Assembly (NCBI GenBank): GCA_003550325.1
Contig: QKWP01001226.1
Coordinates: 2,458 to 66,457 of the forward strand
DNA: 64,000 nucleotides
Origin: Gigaspora rosea
Taxonomy: Eukaryota > Glomeromycota > Glomeromycetes > Diversisporales > Gigasporaceae
Reading direction: 5' to 3'
Shown here: one piece after another, positions 43,688 to 54,225 of the stretch
Position numbering within the stretch: the stretch's first letter is position 1
How the letters are laid out: every line of letters begins with the position of its first letter
Translations under genes and position numbers: made by a program
The notes under the pieces: model-generated
The model's database searches: none
Seen by the model: the letters and a program-made list of their open reading frames with translations, nothing else
What the model was told of the DNA's origin: nothing

Positions 43688-45127
43688 ATTTAAAGAAGAA
43701 TTTCATAATTGAACAAGTGACAATCATGACATTGATCAATTAATTCAACAATCACAACTTAATGCAAAGAGATATAATAGCATTATTGAATGGATACCTT
43801 TTAGCAAATTCACAAATATAAAGTATCTTGCTAAAGGAGGCTTTGGGACTGTTTTTAAGGCAGTATGGATTGATGGATATATTATAGGATTTGATGATCA
43901 AAAGAATATATGGAAACGAAGAACACAAATAGATGTTTGTTTAAAAGGCCTTGATAATTCTAAAGATATAAAACATGAATTTTTAGAAGAAGTAAGCATT
44001 ATAATTTATAATTAAAATGTAGTAATCTTATTTATTTTAATTAATATTTTAGGTTAAAAATCAACATAAACATGGGGGCAATTCTGCAATTGCGATTTAT
44101 GGAATAACCAAGAACCCAAAAAATAGTAACTACATGATAGTTATGGAATATGCAAAGCAGGGAAGTCTCAGAAAATTGTTAGATAGTAAATATGATGAAT
44201 TAAATTGGGCTTCTAAAGTAGCTAACTTACATTACATAGCTAGTGGGCTTAATACAATTCATAAAGCCAAATTAGTACATAAAGGTTTTCATTCTGGAAA
44301 TATAGTTAATCAAAATATGTTTAGTTCTTATATTAATGATTTTGGTTTATGTAAGCCAGTGTCACAAGACTCAAGTTCTAAAGAATTTTTTGGTGTGCTT
44401 CCCTATATTGCTCCAGAGGTATTATATACAAATGGAAAGAAATACACTCAAAAATCAGATATTTACTCTTTTGGAATAATCATGTCAGAAGTTTTTACTG
44501 GATATCCTCCATATCATGATATTCCACATGACAAAGATCTAGCAACACGTATTTGTCTAGGTTGCAGACCTAAAATTAGATGCGAAGTTCCTCAATTACT
44601 TTTGGATCTAATGAATAAATGCTTAGATGCAGAACCTCAAAATAGACCAACTGCTGAAGAATTGGCTAATAGGCTGAATCAATTTTTTTATGATTTGAAA
44701 TCTGAAAGAACTGAATTATATAAACAAGTTAAAGATTTGGACGAAAATTTCTTAACATATGATAAAGTCAAATCAGTACAATTAAAATATCAAACACATC
44801 CACAAGCTATTTATACAAGTCGATTTTTTAATCTTTCCAAACTCCCTAAACCAGGTAATAACATTTATTCATATTTTAAAAAAATTTAGTAATATGTTAT
44901 CGATTGTAAAAATTTCTGAATCTGTCAATATAGCAAATGCAGGTAATGATATTTATTTTCAAATTGAATTAAAACTGTAGTTTTTGTATAATTATGTATA
45001 TATATTTTAGCAAATCAACACAGTCAACGCATTAATTATGTTGAAGTTCCCGATGGTAAGTAATATTTGATTTACTTATAACTAACCAAATTTATTGCTT
45101 ATTTTTCTATTGGTATTTAGATTATTA
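43688..45127 (+). CDS. Protein kinase-like gene lacking the catalytic Asp (probable pseudokinase or decaying gene)
   Basis: Exons 43688-43991, 44053-44854, 44934-44942, 45011-45055 and 45121-45127, all with GT/AG introns, ending NYVEVPDDY. The first recognised exon follows a T-rich acceptor, so the true start lies upstream. Motifs: WIPFSKFTNIKYLAKGGFGTV (glycine loop), VCLKGL (VAIK lysine), MIVMEYAKQGSL (hinge), DFG, YIAPEVL, SDIYSFGIIMSEV, QNRPTAEEL. The catalytic loop is HKGFHSGN where the family has HRD-FHSGN: both Arg and the proton-accepting Asp are gone. A TGA at 43710-43712 stands where relatives usually have Trp (F-x-N-W-T-S). The 9-nt exon is inferred from its match to NAG in the other kinases. 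Function unknown. Confidence 0.75.
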
Positions 45128-46611
45128 AATCAAGTAAAAAGAAATTGTTGTGTTGGGAGCATTCTATTTATTATTTCCATGCTACAATAATTCAGAAATT
45201 GCTATATATCTTCATATATGCACTGTACGTGCGTAAGAAAAGATTTAACCCAATTTTGCTAACAATTGTTTTGCTGACAAAGTTAACTGATTTGAGTTAG
45301 GATTGACCTGACTTATAGTTTAGTGTTGGCTATATGTAGATTGTTGGCGAAATGGTAGTTAGCAAGTTCTATTAAAGATATTATATAATAAAAATTACTA
45401 AATTTAAACACTGTATATATATATTTATTAAACGAATATTGAAATAATAAATCTTAAAATTACCTTTATTGTTATTTTAAATGATATAAGGATATATGGA
45501 TAAATGTTTTAAAGAAAGCTATAAAATTAAAATCTAAATATTAAGGCTCCGAACCTCAACAGTCCTGCTCCATAGTATAATCAATTTTATATTTTATATC
45601 GAAATTGTGATCATTATTTTGTAATCAATTCCTAAGTTAATATTTAGTTAGAAAATTAATCTCTTTCATTTTCTAAATGAAATTTAAACACTATTTAGCC
45701 ATTATTAAGAGACTATATTAAAATATGTAAAAAAAGCTTCTAAGCAATGATTGGGTTCGAACGTGTCTTGAAAACGAATTCAGTTTAGATCTTTAAATGG
45801 GTTATGACAATTCAATCTACATTCAATAAAATAGATGGATGCGATAATTAATAAGTGTCAAATTTATAACAATATGAAATAACAAAATTTTTTGTTATAA
45901 TAAAGAATACTAATTATATTGTAAGATACAAATGTTAGCTTAGAAGTGAAAACTATCTTTTTTATAGATCGTCATAAATTTTATATGTGTTGTAACTTGC
46001 AATTCCCTTAATTAAATCATTATCCTGAAAATTTTTTGACATTACGCTTGACCGGTACGTACGTACGTACTGTACGTACAACATAAATAAGTTTTGCAAT
46101 TATTAATAATTATTATTAATAATTAATAATTAAAGATTTCGTGATACTTTATGGCATATTGTTATACCGGTACGTGTGTTTACTAATTTCTCCCCCACTT
46201 CTGTTGGTTCTACTAATTATTCACATATCGGAGTACCTGTATTATTAATCAATTTTATAGTACTCCGATAGTGAAGTGGGGGAGAAATTAGTAAACTCGT
46301 TTACGTTTGATATGCATATATAAAGCGCGTCGGAAATTGGGTTGTGGAGTCGCGGCCGCAACAGAATTTAAATCCGCAACCGAAATCTGAAGTGCATATA
46401 CAGATTCCGTATACATAATTTTAATTAAGTATTTATGTGCGCAGCTAAATTTTTATAAATTTTTATAATTCGCAAATATTTTTTTATTTGGTTGCAGGCC
46501 CAACTAATTAAAAGCTAAATTTCAGGCACCGATATAAAGTGTCCAAGTACTTAAATACATACGAATAAATAGATAAATGGGTTTGTTTACAACAGTTGTC
46601 TCTCCGAATTC
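45128..46611. other. Intergenic stretch
   Basis: No gene supported. Contains ACGTACGTACGTAC near 46065, a TTAATAATTATTATTAATAA tract near 46100-46130, a MITE (46178-46296) and a small GC-rich spot (GTCGCGGCCGC near 46350). Confidence 0.5.
46178..46296. mobile_element. 119-bp MITE with GTTTACTAATTTCTCCCCC ends
   Basis: Perfect 24-bp inverted ends (GTTTACTAATTTCTCCCCCA + CTTC) and inner inverted ATCGGAGTAC/GTACTCCGAT. Target duplication unclear. No coding content. Confidence 0.75.
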
Positions 46612-48363
46612 GAAATGTCAACTGATCTAATTTAAAGAATTATGTAACTTGTATAATGAAGAAAGAATGAAAGACAAAAATACCGAATCAATTATTAGCT
46701 CATTAGATCAATTTCTAGTTAAAAAGATGCAAAGTCCTGATAATATTATCAATTGGTATTTAAATGATAAAAATAATCCTATAGTTCAAATGATCAAGTT
46801 GTTATTTTTATTATTGAAATGGATAGTCATAAAGTATTAATTAATTATAAAAAATCTGCCAATATGGGTGATCCTATAGGAACTTATAATATCGGTTTTT
46901 GTTATTATAATAGAATTGGTATTGAAGTAGATGAAAATAAAGCATTTAGCTATTTTCAAAAATCTTCTGATATGGGTAATGCTGATGGAACATATGTGGT
47001 TGATTATTGTTATCAATATGGATTGGGTGTAGAAAAAGATGATCATAAAGCATTTATTTATTTTACGAAATATGGATGATGCTAGTGGAATTTCTCAAGT
47101 TGGATATTGTATCGAAATGGAATTGGCGTAATGAAAAATTTGCAAAAGACCAAGAATGGTATCAAAAATATAAAATAGATGTTTCCTTTTTTTTAAATAG
47201 TATTGTTATTAAGCATTTATCTAATAAATTTTCATGTTTAAAAATAATTGGTAAATTTAGCTTCAGGTAATTTTCATTGTTATTAATTAATTATAATAAT
47301 TTATAAGATAAAATTAATTAAAATTTTTATATTTATTTATTAGTCACAAACGAATGGGTGCTTGAAAGCTCTGACATTGATGATGATTTGAAAACAATGT
47401 TGATTAAAAATAAATACTAGTTGTCATGGATCCCTTACAATAGATTTAAGATATAGAAAAGATTAGGAGAAGGTGGATTTGTGATAAAATTCAAAATTTT
47501 GATACACCTGTGGCCTGTGGCGCTCAAATTACTTAGCGGATCAAATGGCTATAATGGTGAATTCATGAATGAGGTAACTTTATTAAAATCTTTATTAATC
47601 ATTAATGATCTGTATTTTTGATTAATATATATATATGTATGTAATAATAAGTTGAAGGCATATTGCGATATTGGTCTTAAAAATCCAACTTTTTTGGTAA
47701 TAATTCCAAAAATTACATCCTTGTTATGAAATATGCTCTTTACATAAAAATCTTCATTCTGTAATGCAAATCTCTGACATTGTATTGCTTCAGATTTCAA
47801 AATTATTCATTCTCATGGCCTTGTTCACCGAGATTTGCATAGTGGAATATATTACAATACATAGCATATATTGCAGATTTAGGGCTTTCAATGTCTGCAC
47901 ATATAAAATTAAAATTTAAACCTGGTGAAATTTATGGTGATTTACCATCTGAAATTTTAAATACAAATCTGTATACTGAAGTATCAGATATTTACTCATT
48001 TGGAATAAACATGATTGAAATTTTTACAGGATATCCGCCATATTATAACATTCCACATAATGAAATCTAGCAATTCAAATTTGCTTAGGACTTAGACCTA
48101 AAATCAAATGTAACATTCCACAATTGCTTCAGGATTTAATGAATAGATGCCTAGATGCCAAACCTCAGAATCGACTAACTGCTAATGAATTAGTAAACAT
48201 AATAATCAAAATTTAAAAGATGAACAAACTTAATTATATAAACAAGTTGAAGAAATTAAAAATTTAACAAACAATTCGTCAACTGATTATCAAATACATG
48301 AACAAGCTATTTATACGAATCGACTTTTGGATTTTCAAAAGCCTCCTGAATCAACGAATGCAG
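46612..48363 (+). pseudogene. Sel1-repeat/protein-kinase fusion pseudogene, unit C
   Basis: The Sel1 part is better kept than in A or B: KELCNLYNEERMKDK, two full repeats (YKKSANMGDPIGTYNIGFCYY and FQKSSDMGNADGTYVVDYCYQ, each starting a 36-residue unit) and a frameshifted third. Stop and frameshifts lie near 46615, 46820 and 47070. The kinase part after the intron (47270-47343) shows ESSDIDDDLKTML, a TAG in NKY-stop-LSW (near 47418), a damaged glycine loop with a deletion, HRDLHSG near 47830, SFGINMIEIFTGYPP, and a final NAG donor. Several small deletions (for example PYVA lost near 47950) make it clearly dead. Confidence 0.85.
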
Positions 48364-48765
48364 GTAATAATATTTTCAAAATAATAGTTAATAGTTAAAT
48401 TGTAAATTAATTTATTTAACTTAATTGATTTAAATGAACTTGTTTTTAGTAAGCAGACCGGTTGCTTAATAGTGAGTACTATATTGACTTGAACGATTAA
48501 AAAAATTATTTGTTGCTTATTCTATATTTGTATTTGGACTATTGAATAAAATTTTTTAAAGGTAAAATATTTATATATTAGAAAGAGAACTGCAAAAATT
48601 ATCGTTGGCAATATGGGTGACATCCATTAATGTTGTTAACTAGATGATTAGTAACAAATTTTGCGGTATTTGCGTGAACAGCCATATGAGACATCACTAG
48701 TGATGTAAATGGCTTGAAATGGACCGCGAGCCAAACAGCTTAGTTATTATAAGTTTGTTAATAAG
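48364..48765. other. 3' flank of the unit C kinase pseudogene
   Basis: Matches 10481-10880 of A, including AAGCAGACCGGTTG near 48452; the frame that is open in A is broken here by small deletions. Confidence 0.45.
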
Positions 48766-49395
48766 CAGAAAAATGTACCGTATAGGCACGGGATGGAATC
48801 GGATAGGCACGGGTCAAGGTCCGGATTTGTACAGGTATGGCCCGAGTTGGTTCGGATTTGGTGGACCGTGCGGGACCGTGTGCCCGTGCCAATTGGACCG
48901 TAAATGGCTCGGGTTTTGTAGTCGAATCAGCACGGGATTTGGCACGGGTAATGAACGTAAATTCACGTGCCACCGCGATAACGATGTGGATTAACTATTA
49001 AAACATAAATTTACATAAGTAATCAATATAAGATGAATAAGCTAACTGCATATGAAGCAAAATTTTGTAAGAATTTTTTTTGTTAAGACACACAGGGAAG
49101 CTTCATTAGTGAAATCATGAGATATCGCTCTTTTTTTAAAAAAAAAACCTTTACTGGTCTTTCGCTCTCCACAAAACGAGCCAACACGTATCACGAGCCA
49201 ACACGTGTGTAACGTACAGATACGTGTCATCTGAACGTGCCATTTCATATGACGTGCCACCCTTTGCCGCAATGTCCGTGCCATTTTTACCGTGCCATTC
49301 CGTAAAACGTTCCTGTACGTGCCGCAAGATCCGTGCCATTTCGAGCATTCCCGACACCAACCCGTACCACAACCCGTACCACTTTTCTTATAGGG
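48766..49395. mobile_element. GGCACGGGT word element, copy 1
   Basis: About 630 bp, much richer in G/C than its surroundings. The left third and right third are crowded with GGCACGGG, GGCACG, CGTGCC and ACCCGTACC words, inverted with respect to each other. Ends resemble CCCTATAAGAAAA-type inverted repeats (right end TTTTCTTATAGGG). A second, inverted copy is 49718-50772. No conserved reading frame: the frames over it are overlapping shadows on both strands. Confidence 0.8.
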
Positions 49396-49497
49396 ACTTA
49401 TAAAATTTTTATAATTTGACAAAGACAGAGAGCCTTTTCTAAATGCATTCTCTTTTAAATATTTGATCGACCAGAATGACTCGAAAAATATAGGTTA
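49396..49497. other. Unit C spacer between two elements
   Basis: Short stretch of unit DNA homologous to 10885-10985 of A. Confidence 0.4.
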
Positions 49498-49717
49498 CTG
49501 TATAGACTCGGAATAACGCCCGTGGGCGTTATTTTGAATATCAGGACCTAAAAAAAATAGCATATGTAGTTTCTAATTAACGCATCCCTCTATAAAAAAA
49601 AAAATAAATAAATAAAAATAAAAGCAATTAAGGGTGTTAATTTAACTTATATTTCCAAATAACCACATGGACGCACTCGAAATAACGCGCGAGAAAAGTA
49701 TAAAAGTATTATCTGAC

Positions 49718-50772
49718 CCTATAAGAAAAGTGGTACGGGTTGTGGTACGGGTCAGTGTTGGCACATGACCAGGTCATAACAGGTCATATCAAAGTTTAAT
49801 TAACAAAATTATATACTATAGTTATATGATTTCATTAATTAAACCTGGTAATATAATCTGTTACAACTTTGTCATTATGATCTAAGTAATTGAACTTAGT
49901 AATATGACCTGTTTTGACCTGTTATATGACTTTATTGTGATATGACCTGTTATGACTGGTCATAACAGGTCATATCACAATAAAGTTATATAATAGGTCA
50001 AAACAGATCATTTCACTAAGTTCAATTACTTAGGTCATAATGACAAAGTTGTAACAGATTATATTACCAGGTTTAATTAATGAAATCATATAACAATAGT
50101 CATATAAACTTGCTAGTTAAACTTTGATATAACCTGTTATGACCTGGTCATGTGCCAACACTGGTACGGGTTGGTGTCGGGAATGCTCGAAATGGCACGG
50201 ATCTTGCGGCACGTACATGAACGTTTTACGGAATGGCACGGTAAAAATGGCACGGACATTGCGGCAAAGGGTGGCACGTACACGTCATATGAAATGGCAC
50301 GTTCAGATGACACGTATCTGTACGTTACACACGTGCTGGCTCGTGATACGTGTTGGCTAGAGCGAAAGATCAGTAAAGGATTTTTTTTAAAAAAAGAGCG
50401 ATATCTCATGATTTCACTAATGAAGCTTCCCTGTGTGTCTTAACAAAAAAAATTCCTTACAAAATTTTGCTTCATATGCAGTTAGCTTATTCATCTTATA
50501 TTGATTACTTAGGTAAATTTATGTTTTAATAGTTAATCCACATCGTTATCGCGGTGGCACGTGAATTTACGTTCATTACCCGTGCCAAATCCCGTGCTGA
50601 TTCGACTAATAAACTGCTGCAAAACCCGAGCCATTTACGGTCCAATTGGCACGGGCACACGGTCCCGTACGGTCCACCGAATCCGAACTAACTCGGGCCA
50701 TACCCGTACAAATCCGGACCTTGACCAGTGCCAAAATGACCCGTGCCTATACGGTACATTTTTCTTATAGGG
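49718..50772. mobile_element. GGCACGGGT word element, copy 2 (inverted relative to copy 1)
   Basis: Inverted ends CCCTATAAGAAAA and TTTTTCTTATAGGG, possibly with TGA on both sides. Apart from the nested hairpin (49753-50163) it is the reverse complement of 48766-49395, for example ATCGCGGTGGCACGTGAATT versus AATTCACGTGCCACCGCGAT. The two copies therefore form a large inverted repeat around about 320 bp of unit DNA. Confidence 0.85.
49753..50163. mobile_element. 411-bp hAT-like full hairpin, 8-bp duplication
   Basis: GTACGGGT is duplicated on both sides (49745-49752, 50164-50171); copy 1 of the host element gives the empty site near 49372-49385. Ends CAGTGTTGGCACATGACC and complement. The two arms of about 200 bp are nearly perfect inverted copies meeting near 49958 (GTTATGACTGGTCATAAC), full of AGGTCATA/TATGACCT words. 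CAGTG ends plus 8-bp duplications are typical of hAT MITEs. Confidence 0.9.
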
Positions 50773-50809
50773 TGAGTTGGCAGGTGGGCGTTATTCCGAG
50801 TTTATACGG

Positions 50810-51004
50810 TATATGAAATAGTTTGTAGCTTCAGCATATATAATTCAAGTGACATTATATGGCCATAACTGCTTTGTCTGAATTATCCTAACCGATTTGA
50901 GTAAAGATTTTCTTTCAGTTATCGTTAAGTGCTTGTCGCCAGTCATTAATTATACGTAATACCTCTTTCCAATAACAGATAATAGGGATTACAGCATGAT
51001 ACGA
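50810..51004. other. Unit C spacer
   Basis: Homologous to 11133-11160 plus 11350-11500 of A, lacking the 179-bp insertion of A (empty site GCTTCAGCATATATAATTC near 50829). Confidence 0.5.
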
Positions 51005-51625
51005 TGGGGTGTGCGATAAACTATGTTTGACAAAATTATATGCGGTACCAAATAAAAACTAATTATTAAGGATTTTTTTGAATTTAATGATCAGGATAGT
51101 GATCAAGGTAGTGACTGGGGCTATTTATCACTTTTTATATATAATTTAATAATAAAGAATAACTTTAGATGTCTAGAACGAAGAGCTTTACTTTTTTCAA
51201 TTATTTAGCATAAATCGATTCCTAAACACCTTTATAGCAAAGTTACGTTAAAAAGTTTGTATTCTAGTATTAAATTTTCTTTGCCCATAATGAAAATACG
51301 TCTCTTAGTATAGTTTACAACATGAAACAGAATTTTTATAAAGGTTCAACTTGAAATCTATATATTAATGTTAAAAAAGTTTCAACGTAACTTTGTTATA
51401 AAGAAGTTTAAGAATCGATTTATTCTAAAACTATTAAGAAAAATAAAGCTATTCGCGCTATACCTCTAAAAACATACAAGTCAATTAAATTATATATAAA
51501 AAGTGACAAATAATCCCAGCCACCATCTTGATCACTATCCTGATCATTAAATTCAAAAAAAATCTTCCATTAATTTTTCTATGGTACCGCATATAATTTT
51601 GTCAAACAGTTTATCGCACACCCCA
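51005..51625. mobile_element. 621-bp long-TIR element, 9-bp duplication
   Basis: ATGATACGA is duplicated (50996-51004, 51626-51634); A and B have the empty site (ATGATATGAGTGACAG). Inverted ends extend about 150 bp, starting TGGGGTGTGCGATAAACT and including AATTTAATGATCAGGATAGT. The middle is AT-rich with no frame. MULE-like by duplication length. Confidence 0.9.
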
Positions 51626-51687
51626 ATGATACGAGTGACAGAATTGCATATTTGCGTGACAAAACATGTGGTGTAACCATCACCTGC

Positions 51688-51695
51688 TTATATAA
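51688..51695 (+). promoter_or_regulatory. TATA-like box upstream of the intact TLDc gene (C)
   Basis: TTATATAA 37 bp upstream of the ATG, in the block ACCATCACCTGCTTATATA shared with A and B. An ATG at 51713 starts a short frame in another phase and could act as an upstream ORF; A has GTG there. Confidence 0.45.
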
Positions 51696-51731
51696 CCGTT
51701 ACAAATATTAAAATGTATCCATATTTACATC

Positions 51732-52271
51732 ATGACAAATTTTTCAGAAATTATCAATGAGAATCACGCAGCAGAAATTGCCTCGTGGATTGATGAAAAA
51801 TTAGAAGCTTATTCAGTAGAAAATAATCCATATAAATTTAAATTACTTATTCGTGGTAATAAAAATGATTTCACGCCCGAATCGTTTTGGAATGTATGTG
51901 ATAAGCAAGCAAATACTGTTTTAATTATGAAAGTCGAAAACACTGACGAAATTCTTGGTGGATATAATCCTATAGAATGGGATAAATCATTTAAATACTG
52001 GAGAAACTGTAATAATAGTTTTATTTTTTCGTTAAAAAATAATACTATTCAATCTTCTATTTTAAGTCGTGTGAAAGATGCAGATTATGCAATTTATTGT
52101 GATCCAAGTTATGGCCCATGTTTTGGTGGCGGTTTTGACATTTGTGTAGTAAATAATCTTGTGCAATGTTGGTGTAGACATAGTTCATATGAAAAAGCAA
52201 TTAGAGATACAAATAGTAAATATTATTTTTCGGTGAAAGAATGTGAAATATTTCAAGTTCAACCAAAGTAA
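51732..52271 (+). CDS. TLDc-only protein, unit C (intact)
   Basis: A 179-residue single-exon frame that is essentially one TLDc domain: HAAEIASWIDEKLEAYSVEN, NPYKFKLLIRG, FTPESFWNVCDKQANTVLIM, ILGGYNPIEWDKS, FIFSLKNN, SSILSRVKDADYAIYCDPS, YGPCFGGGFDICVV, HSSYEKAIRD, YFSVKECEIFQVQ. The usual BTB and BACK domains of the family are absent; the start Met falls exactly where the linker meets TLDc in the gene at 55616-57130. The block just upstream is conserved with A and B and has a TATA-like box, so the short form has its own promoter. No signal peptide or membrane segment. TLDc domains are associated with oxidative-stress protection in animals; the role here is unknown. It is the only undamaged array member. 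Confidence 0.85.
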   Translation: MTNFSEIINENHAAEIASWIDEKLEAYSVENNPYKFKLLIRGNKNDFTPESFWNVCDKQANTVLIMKVENTDEILGGYNPIEWDKSFKYWRNCNNSFIFSLKNNTIQSSILSRVKDADYAIYCDPSYGPCFGGGFDICVVNNLVQCWCRHSSYEKAIRDTNSKYYFSVKECEIFQVQPK

Positions 52272-52461
52272 TATATTTAAATAATTAATTAGATTATCCA
52301 ATAAATGTTCTCTTATTGTATTTTAGTCCTTTTTTTTATTTTACTATTTAATGAAACGAATATACAAAGAACAGCTGTTTAAAATTTAAATAAATACTAT
52401 TAGCTACCTGTGTACATTGGTTACGTACGCTATTTTCTTTCTTATCTGTTATATTTTTATC

Positions 52462-52545
52462 TAGAGTTTGGAGCCGGTTTATTTTTTACCGGTTTTAATC
52501 GGTATTACAGTAACATATGAAAAATAAAACCGGTTCAAATCTCTA
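52462..52545. mobile_element. 84-bp MITE-like inverted repeat
   Basis: Ends TAGAGTTTGGAGCCGGTTTA and complement of TAGAGATTTGAACCGGTTTT, about 24 bp with mismatches. No target duplication resolved. Confidence 0.55.
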
Positions 52546-52633
52546 TTTTATCCTTTTTCACGTATGGATACTCTCCAAATATAAATTTGTCAGATCCAGA
52601 TGTCTATTTAACCAGAGACGTTTTTATATTACG

Positions 52634-52911
52634 TATACCGTAAACTTTCGAAATAGCGAGCATCTGCGCGCTATTTTGAGTATACCCATGGGATTATTTT
52701 AAATATAGGTTAATTTTTTGAACTGTCGTATTATAAGGTCAATTTGCTTTAATAAATTAAACTGTATACGTAAAGTGATACTAATATATTGGAGGTGTGC
52801 GTTATTTCGGGACGCGCGCATGAGCGTTATTTCGAAATCGCCCATGCTATTTTAGGGTTGCAGTTTTCAAAATAACGTCCATGCCGACTATTTCGAGAAC
52901 TTACGAGTATA
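52634..52911. mobile_element. Diverged relative of the CCGTATA MITE family
   Basis: Inverted ends TATACCGTAAACTTTCGAAA and TATACTCGTAAGTTCTCGAA (complement), with internal GCGTTATTTCG and AATAACG words as in the element at 10988-11132. Confidence 0.55.
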
Positions 52912-53012
52912 AATTCAAATTTTAACACATGCCATTACATCTAGATGTCATTATAATCAGAGTGTTATGTATTTTACAGTATATAAATTTTTATAGCATA
53001 ACTATAGTTGGT

Positions 53013-53225
53013 GGTAGAATTACGGAATTACGGCAATTACGGCATTTTACCAGTGGTAGAATTAATTACGGCATAGCATCTAATTGCCGTAAAAGTTGTA
53101 ATGCCGCAATGCCGCAAATGCCGCAATTCCGTAATGCCGTAATGCCGCAAATGCCGCAATTACGTAATGCCGTAATGCCGCAATAACACAATCTTGTAAT
53201 AAGCGATACCGTAACTACGGTATAA
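53013..53225. repeat. ATTACGGCA/TGCCGTAAT word-array
   Basis: About 210 bp of AATTACGG, TTACGGCA, TAATGCCGCAAATGCCGCAA and similar words; TGCCGTAAT and TGCCGCAA repeat many times on the right, their complements on the left. The frame over it is repeat-derived. Confidence 0.75.
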
Positions 53226-53663
53226 TATTATAATGTTATATAGCTGTTTTCAAAAAGGTGTACTCAGATGTATATCATCATGTCACCAGATTCTTTTTTT
53301 TTCAAAATTCGCTTTAGTAAACTTTGTAACAATAAAGATTTCAAAGATTTTCTGGAGATTACTTTCATTCATACTGAGTTTGCTGTTGGTGCTGGTGTTA
53401 GTATAATCATTTTTCTTAATGCATTAAGTGTTTAGTTTGTGTACACACTAACTAACATTTTTTTTTTTTACAAATAATAGTCATTCGTATTGGACTTCGT
53501 CATGGGTGCTGGCATTAATAAAGCTATTTTTTTCTTTGGTACTTTTAGTGTTTTTGTTCATGTATATTACTACCATTTTTTATTATGAATAATGGTAGTT
53601 GTGTTATTTATAATTGGTGCTGGTGTTAGTGCATTAGTTTTTTCTTACATTAGAGTTAGGAAT

Positions 53664-53820
53664 AGATAATAAAGTAGATGTTAAAGTTAGGATTTGGTAT
53701 AATAGATGATAAGGTAGACATTAGGGTTAGGGTTTGGTAGAATAGATAATAAAGTAGACATTAGAATTAGGATTTGTATAATAGGCGATAGGGTGGATGT
53801 TAGAGTTAGGATTATAGTTA
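53664..53820 (+). repeat. Tandem repeat, unit about 40 bp, with GTTAGG words
   Basis: Four copies of AGATRATAARGTAGACATTAG plus RGTTAGGRTTTGGTATAAT. The second unit contains TTAGGGTTAGGGTTT. Confidence 0.7.
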
Positions 53821-54225
53821 GTATTTGTAGTTAGTATTTAGGATTAGAGTTATATATAAAATGCTCCTGAGCAACAAAATGAAGTTTATTATGTATTTTG
53901 GAAAAAACACTTGCGAAAATGAGCTCTTATAGAGGTTGAAGTATTGTATTAACATTATGTATATTATTATTATATAATATATGAAATTGATTAAGAATTT
54001 TTAAATTTTATTGGTCGAAATGGATCATATGATGCTAGCAATGATCGCAGCAAATCTCTATAAAAAAATAAAAATAAAAAAAATAAAAAAAAAACAAACC
54101 AAAAAAAATGAAGCAAAAAAAAAAGAAAAACTAATAAAAAAGAAAAAAACCTAAAAAATATTAAAAATAAAAAAAGTACTAAAAGAAAAAAAAAACTTCC
54201 AAAAAATTATTAAAAAAAAGAATTT

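Larger units (their letters stand above)
49498..50809. mobile_element. CCGTATA MITE of unit C, enlarged by nested insertions
   Basis: Orthologue of the 145-bp MITE (10988-11132) with the same ends, here split by the GGCACGGGT element (49718-50772) and by an extra A-rich stretch near 49550-49620. The outermost shell of a three-level nest. Confidence 0.75.
46600..52450 (+). repeat. Tandem unit C, right part
   Basis: Homologous to 8839-12450 of A: Sel1-kinase pseudogene, CCGTATA MITE, TLDc-only gene and its 3' flank. Separated from the left part of C by 8.4 kb of other DNA. Homology ends near 52450. Insertions private to this copy are 48766-49395, 49718-50772 and 51005-51625. Confidence 0.85.

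Noticed and set aside
45750-45775. Possible tRNA T-loop (GGGTTCGAACG)
   Set aside because: No acceptor stem or anticodon arm can be paired around it.
49042-49422. Overlapping ORFs on both strands of the GGCACGGGT elements (48719-49422, 50137-50770)
   Set aside because: Frames are open because of a lower AT content; they differ between the two copies by frameshifts and encode only word-derived repeats.
53013-53225. CRISPR array
   Set aside because: The repeats are short, in both orientations, without constant spacers, and the genome is fungal with spliceosomal introns.
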